Positions 16,195 to 25,182 of a stretch of DNA of 64,000 nt are shown here, piece after piece. The notes beneath the pieces are model-generated. The model was not told where the DNA came from. It saw only the letters and a list, made by a program, of their open reading frames with translations, and did not search any database. Source of the stretch: Fimbriimonas ginsengisoli (GTDB lineage Bacteria > Armatimonadota > Fimbriimonadia > Fimbriimonadales > Fimbriimonadaceae); assembly GCA_016179045.1 (NCBI GenBank), contig JACOSL010000003.1, positions 1-64,000 on the forward strand. Reading direction: 5' to 3'. Each line of letters starts with the position of its first letter. Position 1 is the first letter of the stretch. The position numbers and the translations under genes are program-made.

Positions 16195-18108
16195 TTATCG
16201 AACAACCGCGCTTTCGGGCGTTTCCCGGTCGGGCTGCAGCAGAATCGCGCCGCCATCTTCGTCGACCGCCGCAAGCAACATGCCTTGGCTCTCTGCGCCG
16301 CGCACCACCGCCGGCTTCAGGTTAGCGACGACGACGATCTGCCGCCCGATGAGATCGAGCGGGTCGTAGTTCTTGCGAATACCGGCCACGATCTGGCGCT
16401 TGGCCCCGTCCACGATCACCTGCAGCCGCATGAGCTTGTCGCTGCCTTCGAGCGGCTCCGCTTCCAGGATGCGCGCCACCCGAAGCTGCACCTTCTTGAA
16501 TTCGTCGATGCCGATCTGGGCGTCGTCGGTCTTTGGCTCTTCGGTGGGTGCGGGCGTCTTCATTTCCGGTCTCCTGGTTGCAAGTTCGAGCCTTGGGAAC
16601 ATAGGCTCGGGGATCATCAGCGCGGTCTTCGTCGGCAGTGAGGATTGGGTGCCGATTTCCTTCCAATTAGCGGTGGGGGCGACCCCAAGCTGCCTTGCGA
16701 TCGCATCGGCGGTGGACGGCAGAATCGGGCGAATCAGGCCTTCGACCGCCCGCAGACAAAGCAGCATGGAGCGGATAACTGAGCCCACGGCCGGGTCTTG
16801 TGCCTTGGCGAGAGCCCACGGCGCGCGGCGGTCGATGTACTTGTTGAGGAATCGCACGAGGGCAAGCGCGGATTCCGCGGCCTCGTGCACGCGGAAGTCC
16901 TCCATCGCGGTCTCGAAGCCCTCCTTAGCCTGCCGGATAGCCGCCTGGGCCTCTAGCTCGACCGGCGAATCGGGAACGACACCGCCCGTGAATTTGTGGG
17001 CCATAGAGAGGCTGCGATTGAGCGCGTTCCCGAGATCGTTGGCAAGGTCGGCGTTGTAGCGACGGTCGAATTCGTCGTGGGTAAAAGTGGTGTCCGACTC
17101 GCAAGGCATGGCGGCGGCCATGAAGTAGCGCACCGCGTCCACCGCCAGATCGTAGGCGCAGCCCGAGCGCTCGGCAAGCTCGGCCGCCAGTTCGAGCGGC
17201 GGCACCACGTTGCCCCTCGATTTGGAGATCTTCTCGCCCCCCATCAGCATCCAGGCGTGGCCCATCAGGGTGTGGGGAAGGGGCAAGTCCATCGCCATCA
17301 GCATCGCCGGCCAGAGGGTCGCGTGGAACCGGGTGAGGATGTCTTTGCCCATCCACTGCACGTCGGCGGGCCAGCGCTCCTCCCAACCGGGCTCGGGCCA
17401 GCCCGTCGCGCTCACGTAGTTGATGAGCGCGTCGAACCAAACATAGATCACCTTGTCCGGTTCGCCCGGCACGGGCACGCCCCAGCCGTGGTTCGTGCGG
17501 GTGATGCAGGTATCGCGCAGGCCGGATCGGATAAAGGCCGCCACCTCGTTGCGGCGCGGCTCGGGCAGGATGAAGCGGGGATGCCACTGCAGATGATCGA
17601 GGAGCGGCTTTTCGAACGCGCTGAGCTTGAAGAAGTAGTTATCCTCCTCCACCCAGCGCACCTCGTTGCCGTCCGGGCTCTTGCCGTCGACCAGCTCGGA
17701 CTCTTTGAAGAACGTCTCCGAGCCCACGTCGTACCAGCCCTCGTACTTGCCGAGGTAGATGTGGCCCGATTCCTTGAGCTTTTCGAAGAACGCGACCACG
17801 GTGCGGGTGTGTCGCTCTTCGGTGGTCCTAATGAAGTCGTCGTACGCGATGCCCATGCCGTCGAAAATCCGGCGGAACTCGGCGCTAAGCTCGTCGACGA
17901 ATTCGCGCGTGGTCTTGCCTGCCCGCTCGGCCGCCTCCATCACCTTGATGCCGTTCTCGTCGGTGCCGGTGAGAAAGAACGTCTTCGCCCCGCGCAGGCG
18001 GTGGTAGCGCGCGGTGACGTCGCTCGCCAGCGTGGTGAGCGCGGTCCCGATATGGGGCGCGGCGTTCACGTAGTAGATCGGCGTGGTGATGACGTATCGC
18101 TTGTCCAT
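16195..18108 (-). CDS. metG: methionyl-tRNA synthetase
   Basis: MetG charges tRNA-Met. The 637-residue protein has the class I signature PHIG at 18-21 and KISKS at 293-297, the anticodon-binding helices, and a C-terminal OB-fold tRNA-binding domain from about residue 530 (FKKVQLRVARILEAEPLEGSDKL...). The Zn-ligand cysteine pairs of the E. coli type are absent; YDVGSETFFKESEL stands in their place. ATG 18108 gives the standard start MDKRYVITTPIYY; the ATG at 18159 would add 17 atypical residues. A TAGACT box lies 11 nt upstream of 18108. Confidence 0.97.
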   Translation of the reverse strand: MDKRYVITTPIYYVNAAPHIGTALTTLASDVTARYHRLRGAKTFFLTGTDENGIKVMEAAERAGKTTREFVDELSAEFRRIFDGMGIAYDDFIRTTEERHTRTVVAFFEKLKESGHIYLGKYEGWYDVGSETFFKESELVDGKSPDGNEVRWVEEDNYFFKLSAFEKPLLDHLQWHPRFILPEPRRNEVAAFIRSGLRDTCITRTNHGWGVPVPGEPDKVIYVWFDALINYVSATGWPEPGWEERWPADVQWMGKDILTRFHATLWPAMLMAMDLPLPHTLMGHAWMLMGGEKISKSRGNVVPPLELAAELAERSGCAYDLAVDAVRYFMAAAMPCESDTTFTHDEFDRRYNADLANDLGNALNRSLSMAHKFTGGVVPDSPVELEAQAAIRQAKEGFETAMEDFRVHEAAESALALVRFLNKYIDRRAPWALAKAQDPAVGSVIRSMLLCLRAVEGLIRPILPSTADAIARQLGVAPTANWKEIGTQSSLPTKTALMIPEPMFPRLELATRRPEMKTPAPTEEPKTDDAQIGIDEFKKVQLRVARILEAEPLEGSDKLMRLQVIVDGAKRQIVAGIRKNYDPLDLIGRQIVVVANLKPAVVRGAESQGMLLAAVDEDGGAILLQPDRETPESAVVR

Positions 18109-18192
18109 GCGTCGGGGTGAGTCTACCGTTGGGGGCTCGGGTGTCCTGCTGCCCGCCAAGCTACCGCTTGCGCATGGTGTCGGTAATCAATC

Positions 18193-19674
18193 ATGATCGC
18201 CTTGAAGGTGGCACGCGTTCCCAAAGTCTTCATTAGTTATGCGTGGGAGAACCAGGCCCATCAAGATCGCGTTCTTGCCCTCGCCGACTGGCTTGAGCAG
18301 AGCGGAGTGGAGGTGATTTTTGACCAGTACGAACCGAATCCGTCGATGGGCTGGGCCAACTGGATGGCATGCGCTATCGAAAAGAGCGACTTCGTGCTAA
18401 GCGTCTGCACGCAGGCGTACCGCCAAAGGGTCATGGAGGATCAACCGGCGGGGATTGGTCTAGGCGTGCAGTGGGAAGGATCGCTGATCTCCAACGCTCT
18501 CAGTTCTGGAGGTGAGGGGCGGAAGAAGTTCCTCGTAGTCCAATTTGATGCGGAGGAGTTACATGCGATCCCCACGGCCCTGGCCGGGAGAGCCAGATTC
18601 GTAATCAGTGAGTTCGACCTTAATGGCGCTCAGTGCCAAAGACTGTATCGCCTCATCACCGACCAGCCTGAGGTGGTGCGCCCGACGAGGGGCGAACTCA
18701 TCTTGCTTCCGAGCCGAGCAAGGACCGTGGTGCCGCGATCCGGTTTGCATCGGGTGCAAGGGCTCGGAAAGATGAATTTGCGGGCGCCTGAGCCAAGAGA
18801 GCGCAAGAGTGGAGAGCGCAGCCTGCCCAAGACACCAGGCGGTCGAGGAACGGCTGCCCACAGAATGGCTATTGCCTTAATGAGAAAAGCTAGGGCCAGC
18901 TATTTCGACGATGATGACGAACCGGCCATAAGGTATGCGACAAGAGCGACAAGCCTGGACGGGCAGGTCGCTGGCGGTCACCTCCTGTTGGGTCGTCTCC
19001 TACTAGAAGTTGGCAGATACGAACTGGCCGCCCACCACCTCACCATTCATGTGGCAACGTGGCCTCAGGATCTCCGAAGCGCAGTCCTCCTGGCTAGAGC
19101 TCACGCCTTTCTCGGCGACCAAGCGTCAGCCAAGCAGAGAGCATTGCACATCCTTTCCCAAAGCCCGACCGACGTAGGGGTCATTCGTGAATACGCGCAG
19201 CTTCTGGTTGAGGTGGGCGACACCACCGAGGCGGAGCTCCTTCTAAGGAAGTCGCTCAGCTTCGACGAAGACAACGTATTTCGTAACTATCTCGCCGTAG
19301 ACTGCTGGGAGCAGCGACGTAGCGAGGAAGCGCGTAAGCTGCTGGAGGATGGTGACAAGACTTCTTACGGATCCACGATGTGGATGAACCTGGCCATCGC
19401 GCGAGCAGAGGCGAAGCGGTTCGGATTGGCCATCGAGGCGCTAACGCAGGCGATTAAGGGCCGTTCGACCAACCTCTTCATCCAGTATGCCCTGGCCGAA
19501 CTTTATGCGATGATGGGCGACGTTGACGCGTGCGTCGCCAAGCTTCGATGGTTGTCGACGCGCAGGTTTCATCGGTTGCCTCGGATCAACGACGAACTCG
19601 CTTTCGACTCAATCCGCACGTCCGAACCGTTCGTCGCATTTATGAAAGAGCTACACGCCAATGGGCTAGCTTGA
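18193..19674 (+). CDS. SEFIR-domain protein with TPR repeats
   Basis: A 493-residue cytoplasmic protein. Residues about 9-150 match the SEFIR branch of the TIR superfamily: VPKVFISYAWENQAHQDRVLALADWL, GVEVIFDQYEPNPSMGWANWM and SDFVLSVCTQAYRQR. After a basic, Pro-rich linker (about 185-220), residues 225-485 form TPR-like helical hairpins (ARATSLDGQVAGGHLLLGRLLLEVGRYELAAHHL and later). SEFIR domains mediate protein interactions in eukaryotic IL-17 signalling and occur in bacterial signalling or defence proteins. Base composition looks less GC-rich than its neighbours, suggesting transfer. It stands alone between divergent metG and a phosphomutase. Confidence 0.82.
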   Translation: MIALKVARVPKVFISYAWENQAHQDRVLALADWLEQSGVEVIFDQYEPNPSMGWANWMACAIEKSDFVLSVCTQAYRQRVMEDQPAGIGLGVQWEGSLISNALSSGGEGRKKFLVVQFDAEELHAIPTALAGRARFVISEFDLNGAQCQRLYRLITDQPEVVRPTRGELILLPSRARTVVPRSGLHRVQGLGKMNLRAPEPRERKSGERSLPKTPGGRGTAAHRMAIALMRKARASYFDDDDEPAIRYATRATSLDGQVAGGHLLLGRLLLEVGRYELAAHHLTIHVATWPQDLRSAVLLARAHAFLGDQASAKQRALHILSQSPTDVGVIREYAQLLVEVGDTTEAELLLRKSLSFDEDNVFRNYLAVDCWEQRRSEEARKLLEDGDKTSYGSTMWMNLAIARAEAKRFGLAIEALTQAIKGRSTNLFIQYALAELYAMMGDVDACVAKLRWLSTRRFHRLPRINDELAFDSIRTSEPFVAFMKELHANGLA

Positions 19675-19880
19675 TCGCGGCGGCGCCTGCTTCTATGCCA
19701 CGAGCCCGCGTAGCAGCACCAAGTTCACTACGTGCACCGCGTGCGCCTTTGACGTCTCAATGAAGGATCGGAAATTGCTCCAACCGAGGCGCAAGCACGG
19801 TCATCCGAAACGCCGCGCCGATCAAGGTGGCTCTATGCGGGCGCAGGTGCCCTGCGACTTGAGGTATCACGGAGCCCTAA

Positions 19881-21233
19881 ATGGGTTCGCTCCTCCCTTG
19901 CTTCAAGGCCTACGACGTCCGGGGCAAGGTGCCGGGCGAACTCAACGCCGACATCGCGGAGGCAATCGGGCGCGCCTACGCCGACCAGACCGGCGCCCAT
20001 AAAGTGTGCATCGGCTACGACATCCGGCTAAGCGGCCCCGAACTGTGCGACGCGCTCACCCGGGGCCTCAACGCGGCGGGGGTCGAGGTCATCCGCCTGG
20101 GCATGGTGGGCACCGAAATGGTGTACTTCGCGACCGCCCACTACGGATTCGACGGCGGCATGATGATCACCGCCAGCCACAATCCGCCCGAATACAACGG
20201 AATCAAGATGGTGCGCCAGGAAAGCCGCCCGATTTCCAGCGACACCGGCCTTGGCGACATCGAGCGGCGCGCTTTCGAGCGCAAGTGGGAGCGAACCGGC
20301 CAAGGCGGGACGCGCGATCTCGATTGCTACGAAGACTTCATCCGGCACTTGCTGGACGTCGTGAAGCCGGGCGAACTCAAGCCCTTGAAAGTGCTGTGCG
20401 ATGCGGGAAACGGCGCTGCCGGCCGGAGCCTCGAAAAGCTCCTCCCCCATCTGCCCCTCAGGGTCACCCCCCGCCTCTTCGAGCCGGACGGACGCTTTCC
20501 CAACGGCGTGCCCAACCCCATCCTCGAAGCCTCTCGGGCGGGGACGCAGAAGGCGATGGCGGGCGGCGATTTCGACTTTGGGGTGGCCTGGGATGGCGAC
20601 TACGACCGCTGCTTCTTCTTCGACGGGCACGGCGCCTTCATCGAGGGCTACTACATCGTCGGGCTACTCGCCCATGCCATCCTCGCCGCCCACCCGGGCG
20701 CGACGATCGTCTACGACCCCAGGCTCACTTGGAATACACTCGAAATCGTTGCCCGCCTTGGTGGCCGCGCCGTGATTTGCAAGAGCGGTCACGCCTTCAT
20801 CAAGGAGAAGATGAGGGCCGAGGACGCGATTTACGGCGGCGAAATGAGCGCCCACCACTACTTCAAGGCGCACTGGTATTGCGACAGCGGCATGATCCCG
20901 TTTCTGCTCGTCGCGCGCCTAGTCTCACAGAGCGGCCGCGCCCTCGGCGATCTGGTGCGCGAGATGGAGCGTAACTATCCGTGCAGCGGGGAAGTGAATT
21001 CGAACGTCACCGACGTGCCCGCCGTGCTCGCCCGGATTGAGGCAGCGCACGCCGACGGGAAGCACGACAAGCTCGACGGGCTATCGGTCGAGTATCCGGA
21101 GTGGCGGTTCAACCTGCGCGGCTCTAACACCGAGCCGGTAATCCGCCTGAACGTGGAATCGCGCGGCGACCGCCCCCTGATGGAGCGCAAGACCGCCGAA
21201 TTGCTGGCCTCATTCGCGCCTAGTCTGGAATGA
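19881..21233 (+). CDS. manB: phosphomannomutase/phosphoglucomutase family
   Basis: Alpha-D-phosphohexomutase, 450 residues, interconverting hexose 1- and 6-phosphates for nucleotide-sugar supply. All four family motifs are present: the phosphoserine loop TASHNPPEYNG (Ser99), the metal loop WDGDYDR near residue 237, the sugar-specificity loop GGEMSAHHYF near 320, and the phosphate-binding RGSNTEP near 415. GEMSAHHYF (GEMSAHHYF/W type) favours mannose-6-P/glucose-6-P mutases of the ManB/AlgC type over phosphoglucosamine mutase. GGAG lies 8 nt before ATG 19881. Confidence 0.93.
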   Translation: MGSLLPCFKAYDVRGKVPGELNADIAEAIGRAYADQTGAHKVCIGYDIRLSGPELCDALTRGLNAAGVEVIRLGMVGTEMVYFATAHYGFDGGMMITASHNPPEYNGIKMVRQESRPISSDTGLGDIERRAFERKWERTGQGGTRDLDCYEDFIRHLLDVVKPGELKPLKVLCDAGNGAAGRSLEKLLPHLPLRVTPRLFEPDGRFPNGVPNPILEASRAGTQKAMAGGDFDFGVAWDGDYDRCFFFDGHGAFIEGYYIVGLLAHAILAAHPGATIVYDPRLTWNTLEIVARLGGRAVICKSGHAFIKEKMRAEDAIYGGEMSAHHYFKAHWYCDSGMIPFLLVARLVSQSGRALGDLVREMERNYPCSGEVNSNVTDVPAVLARIEAAHADGKHDKLDGLSVEYPEWRFNLRGSNTEPVIRLNVESRGDRPLMERKTAELLASFAPSLE

Positions 21234-21269
21234 ACCTTACGGCGGCCACGGCTGCCGGAGGTTTTTGGC

Positions 21270-22025
21270 GTGCCCAAAGGCAGGGGTTTCACGCTCGGGG
21301 AGCTGCTCTCGGCGACGGTTATTCTGGCGATCTTGGCAATGGTTTCGGCCCCGATGGTCAAGTCGGCCCGAAGCGCCATGTCCCGCCGCGCCGCGTCGGA
21401 AGCGTTGATGACCCTAAACACCGCCCTCTTGCTCTACACGCAGGAGTCTAACGAGCGGTTTCCGCTCGCAATGGCGTCCGACGAAGACGGCGGAGTCGTA
21501 ACTTGGTTCGGCCGCCAGGACAAGGGCGGCAAGATCGACCTAGACGGCGGCTTTCTCAGCTCTTATTTGGGCAAACGGCATCCCAAGGATCCCACCGCCG
21601 ACGGCGACGACTACTTTGGCGACCACTCGGGTTTTGGCTACAACTGGGAGGCGCTCGGCAGCGACGTTTGCATTACCCACGAGTTCGATTTTCCCGATTG
21701 CCAGAACAGCGCCTGGAACGCCGAACTCCATCATCCGAGCAGCACGATCGCGTTTGCGACCAGCATCTTGATCCTTCCCCCATGGGAGAAAGGCTCTGGC
21801 TTCTACGACTTTGGATTCGTGAGCCCGCCCCACGAGTGGCACGGCATCCCCAACGTCGACTTCAGGCATGGCGGATTGCGGAGGTGCGACCCGGCGACGC
21901 GGACCGTCACGGGACCAGGCAGAGCGCTTGTGGTGATGGTCGACGGGACGATGAAGTCGCTCGAGCGATCCGCCGTAACGGATAAACTGTTCGAGCGCGG
22001 CCAGCCCGATCCCACGCAAATGTAG
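21270..22025 (+). CDS. prepilin-type (pseudopilin-like) secreted protein
   Basis: A 251-residue protein starting at GTG 21270 with GGAGG about 10 nt upstream. The N-terminus KGRGFTLGELLSATVILAILAMVSAP is a type IV prepilin signal: cleavage after Gly, Phe at +1 and Glu at +5, then a hydrophobic helix. The body is a globular pilin-like domain ending in a region with PNVDFRHGGLRRCD and VVMVDGTMKSL, similar to DUF1559/H-X9-DG-type proteins, which end in ...RHxGGANVxFxDG.... Such proteins are numerous in Planctomycetota and Armatimonadota. Likely processed by a prepilin peptidase and exported to the periplasm or surface; role unknown. Confidence 0.85.
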   Translation: MPKGRGFTLGELLSATVILAILAMVSAPMVKSARSAMSRRAASEALMTLNTALLLYTQESNERFPLAMASDEDGGVVTWFGRQDKGGKIDLDGGFLSSYLGKRHPKDPTADGDDYFGDHSGFGYNWEALGSDVCITHEFDFPDCQNSAWNAELHHPSSTIAFATSILILPPWEKGSGFYDFGFVSPPHEWHGIPNVDFRHGGLRRCDPATRTVTGPGRALVVMVDGTMKSLERSAVTDKLFERGQPDPTQM

Positions 22026-22071
22026 AGGGCGCGAAACCCCACGGGGCGAGTCGGTCGCGAAGCCCAAGCCG

Positions 22072-23235
22072 ATGACGGTGCGCGAACCGAGCATGTACAA
22101 GGTTTTGGGGGTCGAGCCGAGGGCCACCCCCGAAACCCTCCGCCGCGCCTACCGCAAGCTCGCCCGCAGCCACCACCCGGACGTCAGCGATGCCCCCGAC
22201 GCCCACGAGAGCATGGCCCGCATCAACGAGGCGTTCGAAACGCTGATCGATCCCGCCCGCCGCGAGGAGTATGATGCCGGGCTTGCGGGCGGGCCGAGGG
22301 TGGAGACGCGCGCGCGCAGAGAGCCGCAGCAGCCGGTGGTCGTGCGGCTTCTAGGCCGTCTCAAGGCCCACATCACACCGGTGTACGCGGTGGCGTTCGA
22401 GCCCGATTCGGGTCGCCTCGTTTCCAGCGCGTTCGACAACGAGCTCGTTTGGTGGAGTCGAGACGGCGAGGAAGTGCGCAAAGGCAAGCTGGATTCGGGG
22501 GTCGTGTCGTCCCTTCGTTGTGTGGCGGGGGAGCGGCTGGTCGCGGCCGGCTCGAGCGAGAGCACGGTCGCGTCCTGGGTGCTCGATAAGGGCACGCTCA
22601 CCTCGACGAGGACCTCGGTGAACGAATGGGTGTCCTGCGTGGCGATTTCGCCGGACGGGGCTTCGGTTGCGGCAGGTTCGATCCACCGCATTCTCGCGGT
22701 CGCGCCTGCGGAGGGGGGCCGATTCAGGTTCCGCAAGCAGGCGCATGGCGATTCGGTGACGGCGCTGGCGTGGTCTTCCGACGGGCGCTTGCTCGCGAGC
22801 GGCTCGGCGGATGCCACGGTGAAGCTGTGGGACGCGGCCACCGGGAAGCACATCAGGACGATCGACCGGATTCGCTCAACTGTCACCGCGATCGCTTTCG
22901 CCAAGGACGGCCGCCTGCTTGCCGCGGCGGGGGCCGATCTTTCGATCCGAATCTTCGAGCTCGCAACCGGGCGGCTCGACAAGATGGTTTACGGCCATGA
23001 CAAGCCGATCGAGACGCTCGCGTTCCACCCCAATGGCTGGCTCATCGCGAGCGGATCGCGGGACGGAACGATTGGGCTTTGGAACGCGACCAAAGGCATC
23101 GCGCACGTCAGGATCAAGGCGAGCAACCGGCCTATTTCGTGCGTGGCGTTCAGCACCGACGGTTTGCGCTTCGCGGCCGGTGGTCAGGACCGCATCGTGC
23201 GGATGTGGGAAGTCACCGCTAAGGCGTCGACGTAG
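22072..23235 (+). CDS. J-domain/WD40-repeat fusion protein
   Basis: A 387-residue protein. Residues 8-66 are a J domain: MYKVLGVEPRATPETLRRAYRKLARSHHPDVSD with the HPD motif at 35-37, needed to stimulate a DnaK ATPase. After a short linker, residues about 95-385 form a WD40 propeller with repeats such as LAWSSDGRLLASGSADATVKLWDAATGK and LAFHPNGWLIASGSRDGTIGLWNATKG (about six to seven blades). No Gly/Phe or zinc-finger region of DnaJ is present. Probable role: recruiting Hsp70 to partners bound by the propeller (inference). The 3' end overlaps the convergent gene by 17 bp. Confidence 0.88.
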   Translation: MTVREPSMYKVLGVEPRATPETLRRAYRKLARSHHPDVSDAPDAHESMARINEAFETLIDPARREEYDAGLAGGPRVETRARREPQQPVVVRLLGRLKAHITPVYAVAFEPDSGRLVSSAFDNELVWWSRDGEEVRKGKLDSGVVSSLRCVAGERLVAAGSSESTVASWVLDKGTLTSTRTSVNEWVSCVAISPDGASVAAGSIHRILAVAPAEGGRFRFRKQAHGDSVTALAWSSDGRLLASGSADATVKLWDAATGKHIRTIDRIRSTVTAIAFAKDGRLLAAAGADLSIRIFELATGRLDKMVYGHDKPIETLAFHPNGWLIASGSRDGTIGLWNATKGIAHVRIKASNRPISCVAFSTDGLRFAAGGQDRIVRMWEVTAKAST

Positions 23236-24976
23236 ACGAAGCGTCGTCGGGAGGGGTCGGGACATCGGGCGGCGGCGCGGCGCTTGGAGACGAATCGGGC
23301 GCGAGTACCGGCTTGGTTCGCCGCTTGCGGCGGGGGCGCTCCGGCTCGGGTTGCGGGATGGCGATGGTGGCGGGGTCTTGCGCAAGCGTGCCCCGCAGCA
23401 CGATCGCGTGTGGTACCGGGCGCGAAGGCATCGTGGGGGTGGAGTGGCCGGAGGCGAGCACCTTGTCCCCATAGACCAGCGAAGTCGAGAACCCCGAATC
23501 CATCATAACCGCCTCGCGCACTCCGGCGGCGGCGGCGGCCTCGGCGAGCTTGGGCGTGCCCACCGACTCGAGCGAAGCCCCCGCGACCGCCGTTCCATCC
23601 GGCATGACCCCAAAGAACGAGCGGTGGCGCGGGTCCTTCATGTCTCGGGCCGAGAACGCCTCGAGCTCGTCCCTCGTTCTCGCGATTCCCTGATGCACGA
23701 TCCACGCGCCCGTCACGAACGCGTCGGTGAAGTCGGGCATGAAGTCGCGAATCGGTTCCTCGCCGTTCATTTGGCCACCCTGGAACGGGAAAATCGCGAA
23801 CCTGCGCGGGCCCCACACCACCATGGGGCGATTGACGATCTTCTTCAGCCGTTCCGGGACGGAGTCGGCCACCCAGCGTTGTTCGTTCGAGGCAAAGCAC
23901 GGCCCTACCATCTCGTTGCTCGTGCCCTGGATTGCCGCCATCGCGAAGAAGGTGCCATTAACGCCCGCCGAAGCGCCCGACTCCTTCACGAATTCGAGCA
24001 CGCCCTGTCGGCCGGTCGATCTTCGCGTCGAAGGTAATCCGCCCTTGATGAGGGCCAGGCGAACCTCGGCAAACACGCCGCTCTCGTAGGTAATCGGCGC
24101 GTCTTGAAGGGACATCTCGACCACCGCCGCCGGAGCGCCGGTTTTGGCGAAGGAACTGTCGTCGAGCGCGCGGTCGAGGCGGGTGTGGATGTAGCGGTTG
24201 ATCGCGACGATGTTGGGCGATTCCTCCGCCGGCCCGTTTGCCATCGTGAACGCCATCTTGTAGCCCGCCTGTCGCACGATCGACTGGGTCGCGGAGTCGT
24301 TCTTGCCATCGGGATACGCGAAGGTGTCGATCGTCTTGCCGAGGTGCTCCTCGAGAATGCGCTTCGAGTCGACGATCTCACGCTCTTGCTGACTTGGCGG
24401 AATCTGAGTGATGTCGTCGGGGTGGGAAAGGGTGTGGGAGCCGATCGTGATCAGCCCCCCCTCGACAAGCTCCTTCAGAGTCGGCCAGTCCATCTTCGGC
24501 CGGTTGTCGTGGCTGCCTACATAGTTCGTGTGGACGAACACGGCGGCGGGGAAGTTGGCGGCTTTCAGGATGGGAAGGGCGTGGTCGTACACCCCTTGGT
24601 AGTTGTCATCGAAGGTGAGCACGATCGCCTTTTCCGGCACGGGCGCACCGCGGGTTAGGTGGGCGTACAACTGCTCGAGTGAGATCGGCTGGATTCGGTC
24701 CTCGACGAATCGATCAACCATCGCCTTGAACTCGTCAACGGTGACGTCGAACCATACGGAGTCGTGCCCTCGCGTTGCGGTCACGTCGTGAAACATGAGC
24801 ACGGGAATCCGGCTGGCCTGAGCCCGGACGCAGATGTCGGTGTAAGGGGGTCGCGGCGGCTCGGGTGGCTCGGTGTATGCCTGCGCGGCCTCGACTTCGG
24901 CGGCGACGACGTTCGCTCGCCCGCAACCAACGGCGAGGCAGGCGAACACGAACAAGGGCAACTGAGTAAGTCGCAT
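23219..24976 (-). CDS. lipoprotein with polysaccharide deacetylase and phosphodiester glycosidase (NAGPA) domains
   Basis: A 585-residue envelope protein. ATG 24976 gives a lipoprotein signal (MRLTQLPLFVFACLAVGC); the longer start hides it. Residues about 50-270 are a NodB-type carbohydrate esterase 4 domain: IPVLMFHDV, LTFDDNYQGVYDHALPIL, GSHTLSHPD (HxxxH metal motif) and TFAYPDGKND. Residues about 295-525 match the phosphodiester glycosidase family (PF09992, NAGPA): ASAGVNGTFFAM, RSFFGVMPDG and a DSGFSTSLVYGDKVL core. A basic Pro-rich tail ends the protein. Likely substrates are cell-surface polysaccharides; the fusion suggests coupled deacetylation and phosphodiester or alpha-GlcNAc cleavage (inference). 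Confidence 0.85.
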   Translation of the reverse strand: MRLTQLPLFVFACLAVGCGRANVVAAEVEAAQAYTEPPEPPRPPYTDICVRAQASRIPVLMFHDVTATRGHDSVWFDVTVDEFKAMVDRFVEDRIQPISLEQLYAHLTRGAPVPEKAIVLTFDDNYQGVYDHALPILKAANFPAAVFVHTNYVGSHDNRPKMDWPTLKELVEGGLITIGSHTLSHPDDITQIPPSQQEREIVDSKRILEEHLGKTIDTFAYPDGKNDSATQSIVRQAGYKMAFTMANGPAEESPNIVAINRYIHTRLDRALDDSSFAKTGAPAAVVEMSLQDAPITYESGVFAEVRLALIKGGLPSTRRSTGRQGVLEFVKESGASAGVNGTFFAMAAIQGTSNEMVGPCFASNEQRWVADSVPERLKKIVNRPMVVWGPRRFAIFPFQGGQMNGEEPIRDFMPDFTDAFVTGAWIVHQGIARTRDELEAFSARDMKDPRHRSFFGVMPDGTAVAGASLESVGTPKLAEAAAAAGVREAVMMDSGFSTSLVYGDKVLASGHSTPTMPSRPVPHAIVLRGTLAQDPATIAIPQPEPERPRRKRRTKPVLAPDSSPSAAPPPDVPTPPDDASSTSTP

Positions 24977-25182
24977 GGCAGAGGGCTTGTCGAAAAGCCT
25001 ACCGCTCGGTTGGCTGCGGTGCCCAAGTCGTGCCGGCGACGCCGCGGATACGCTCAAGAGGTAGCGACAACTATACGCAATCTAGCGGTCGATATATAAG
25101 TTGTCTCGACGCAACCAAGAGCGCATTCAGTCCGATTACTGCCTTGCGCGAACTAAGGTGGCCCAAAGGCGCGCCACAATGT

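Noticed and set aside
16996-18120. 374-codon plus-strand open frame
   Set aside because: Antisense to metG with its HIGH and KMSKS motifs.
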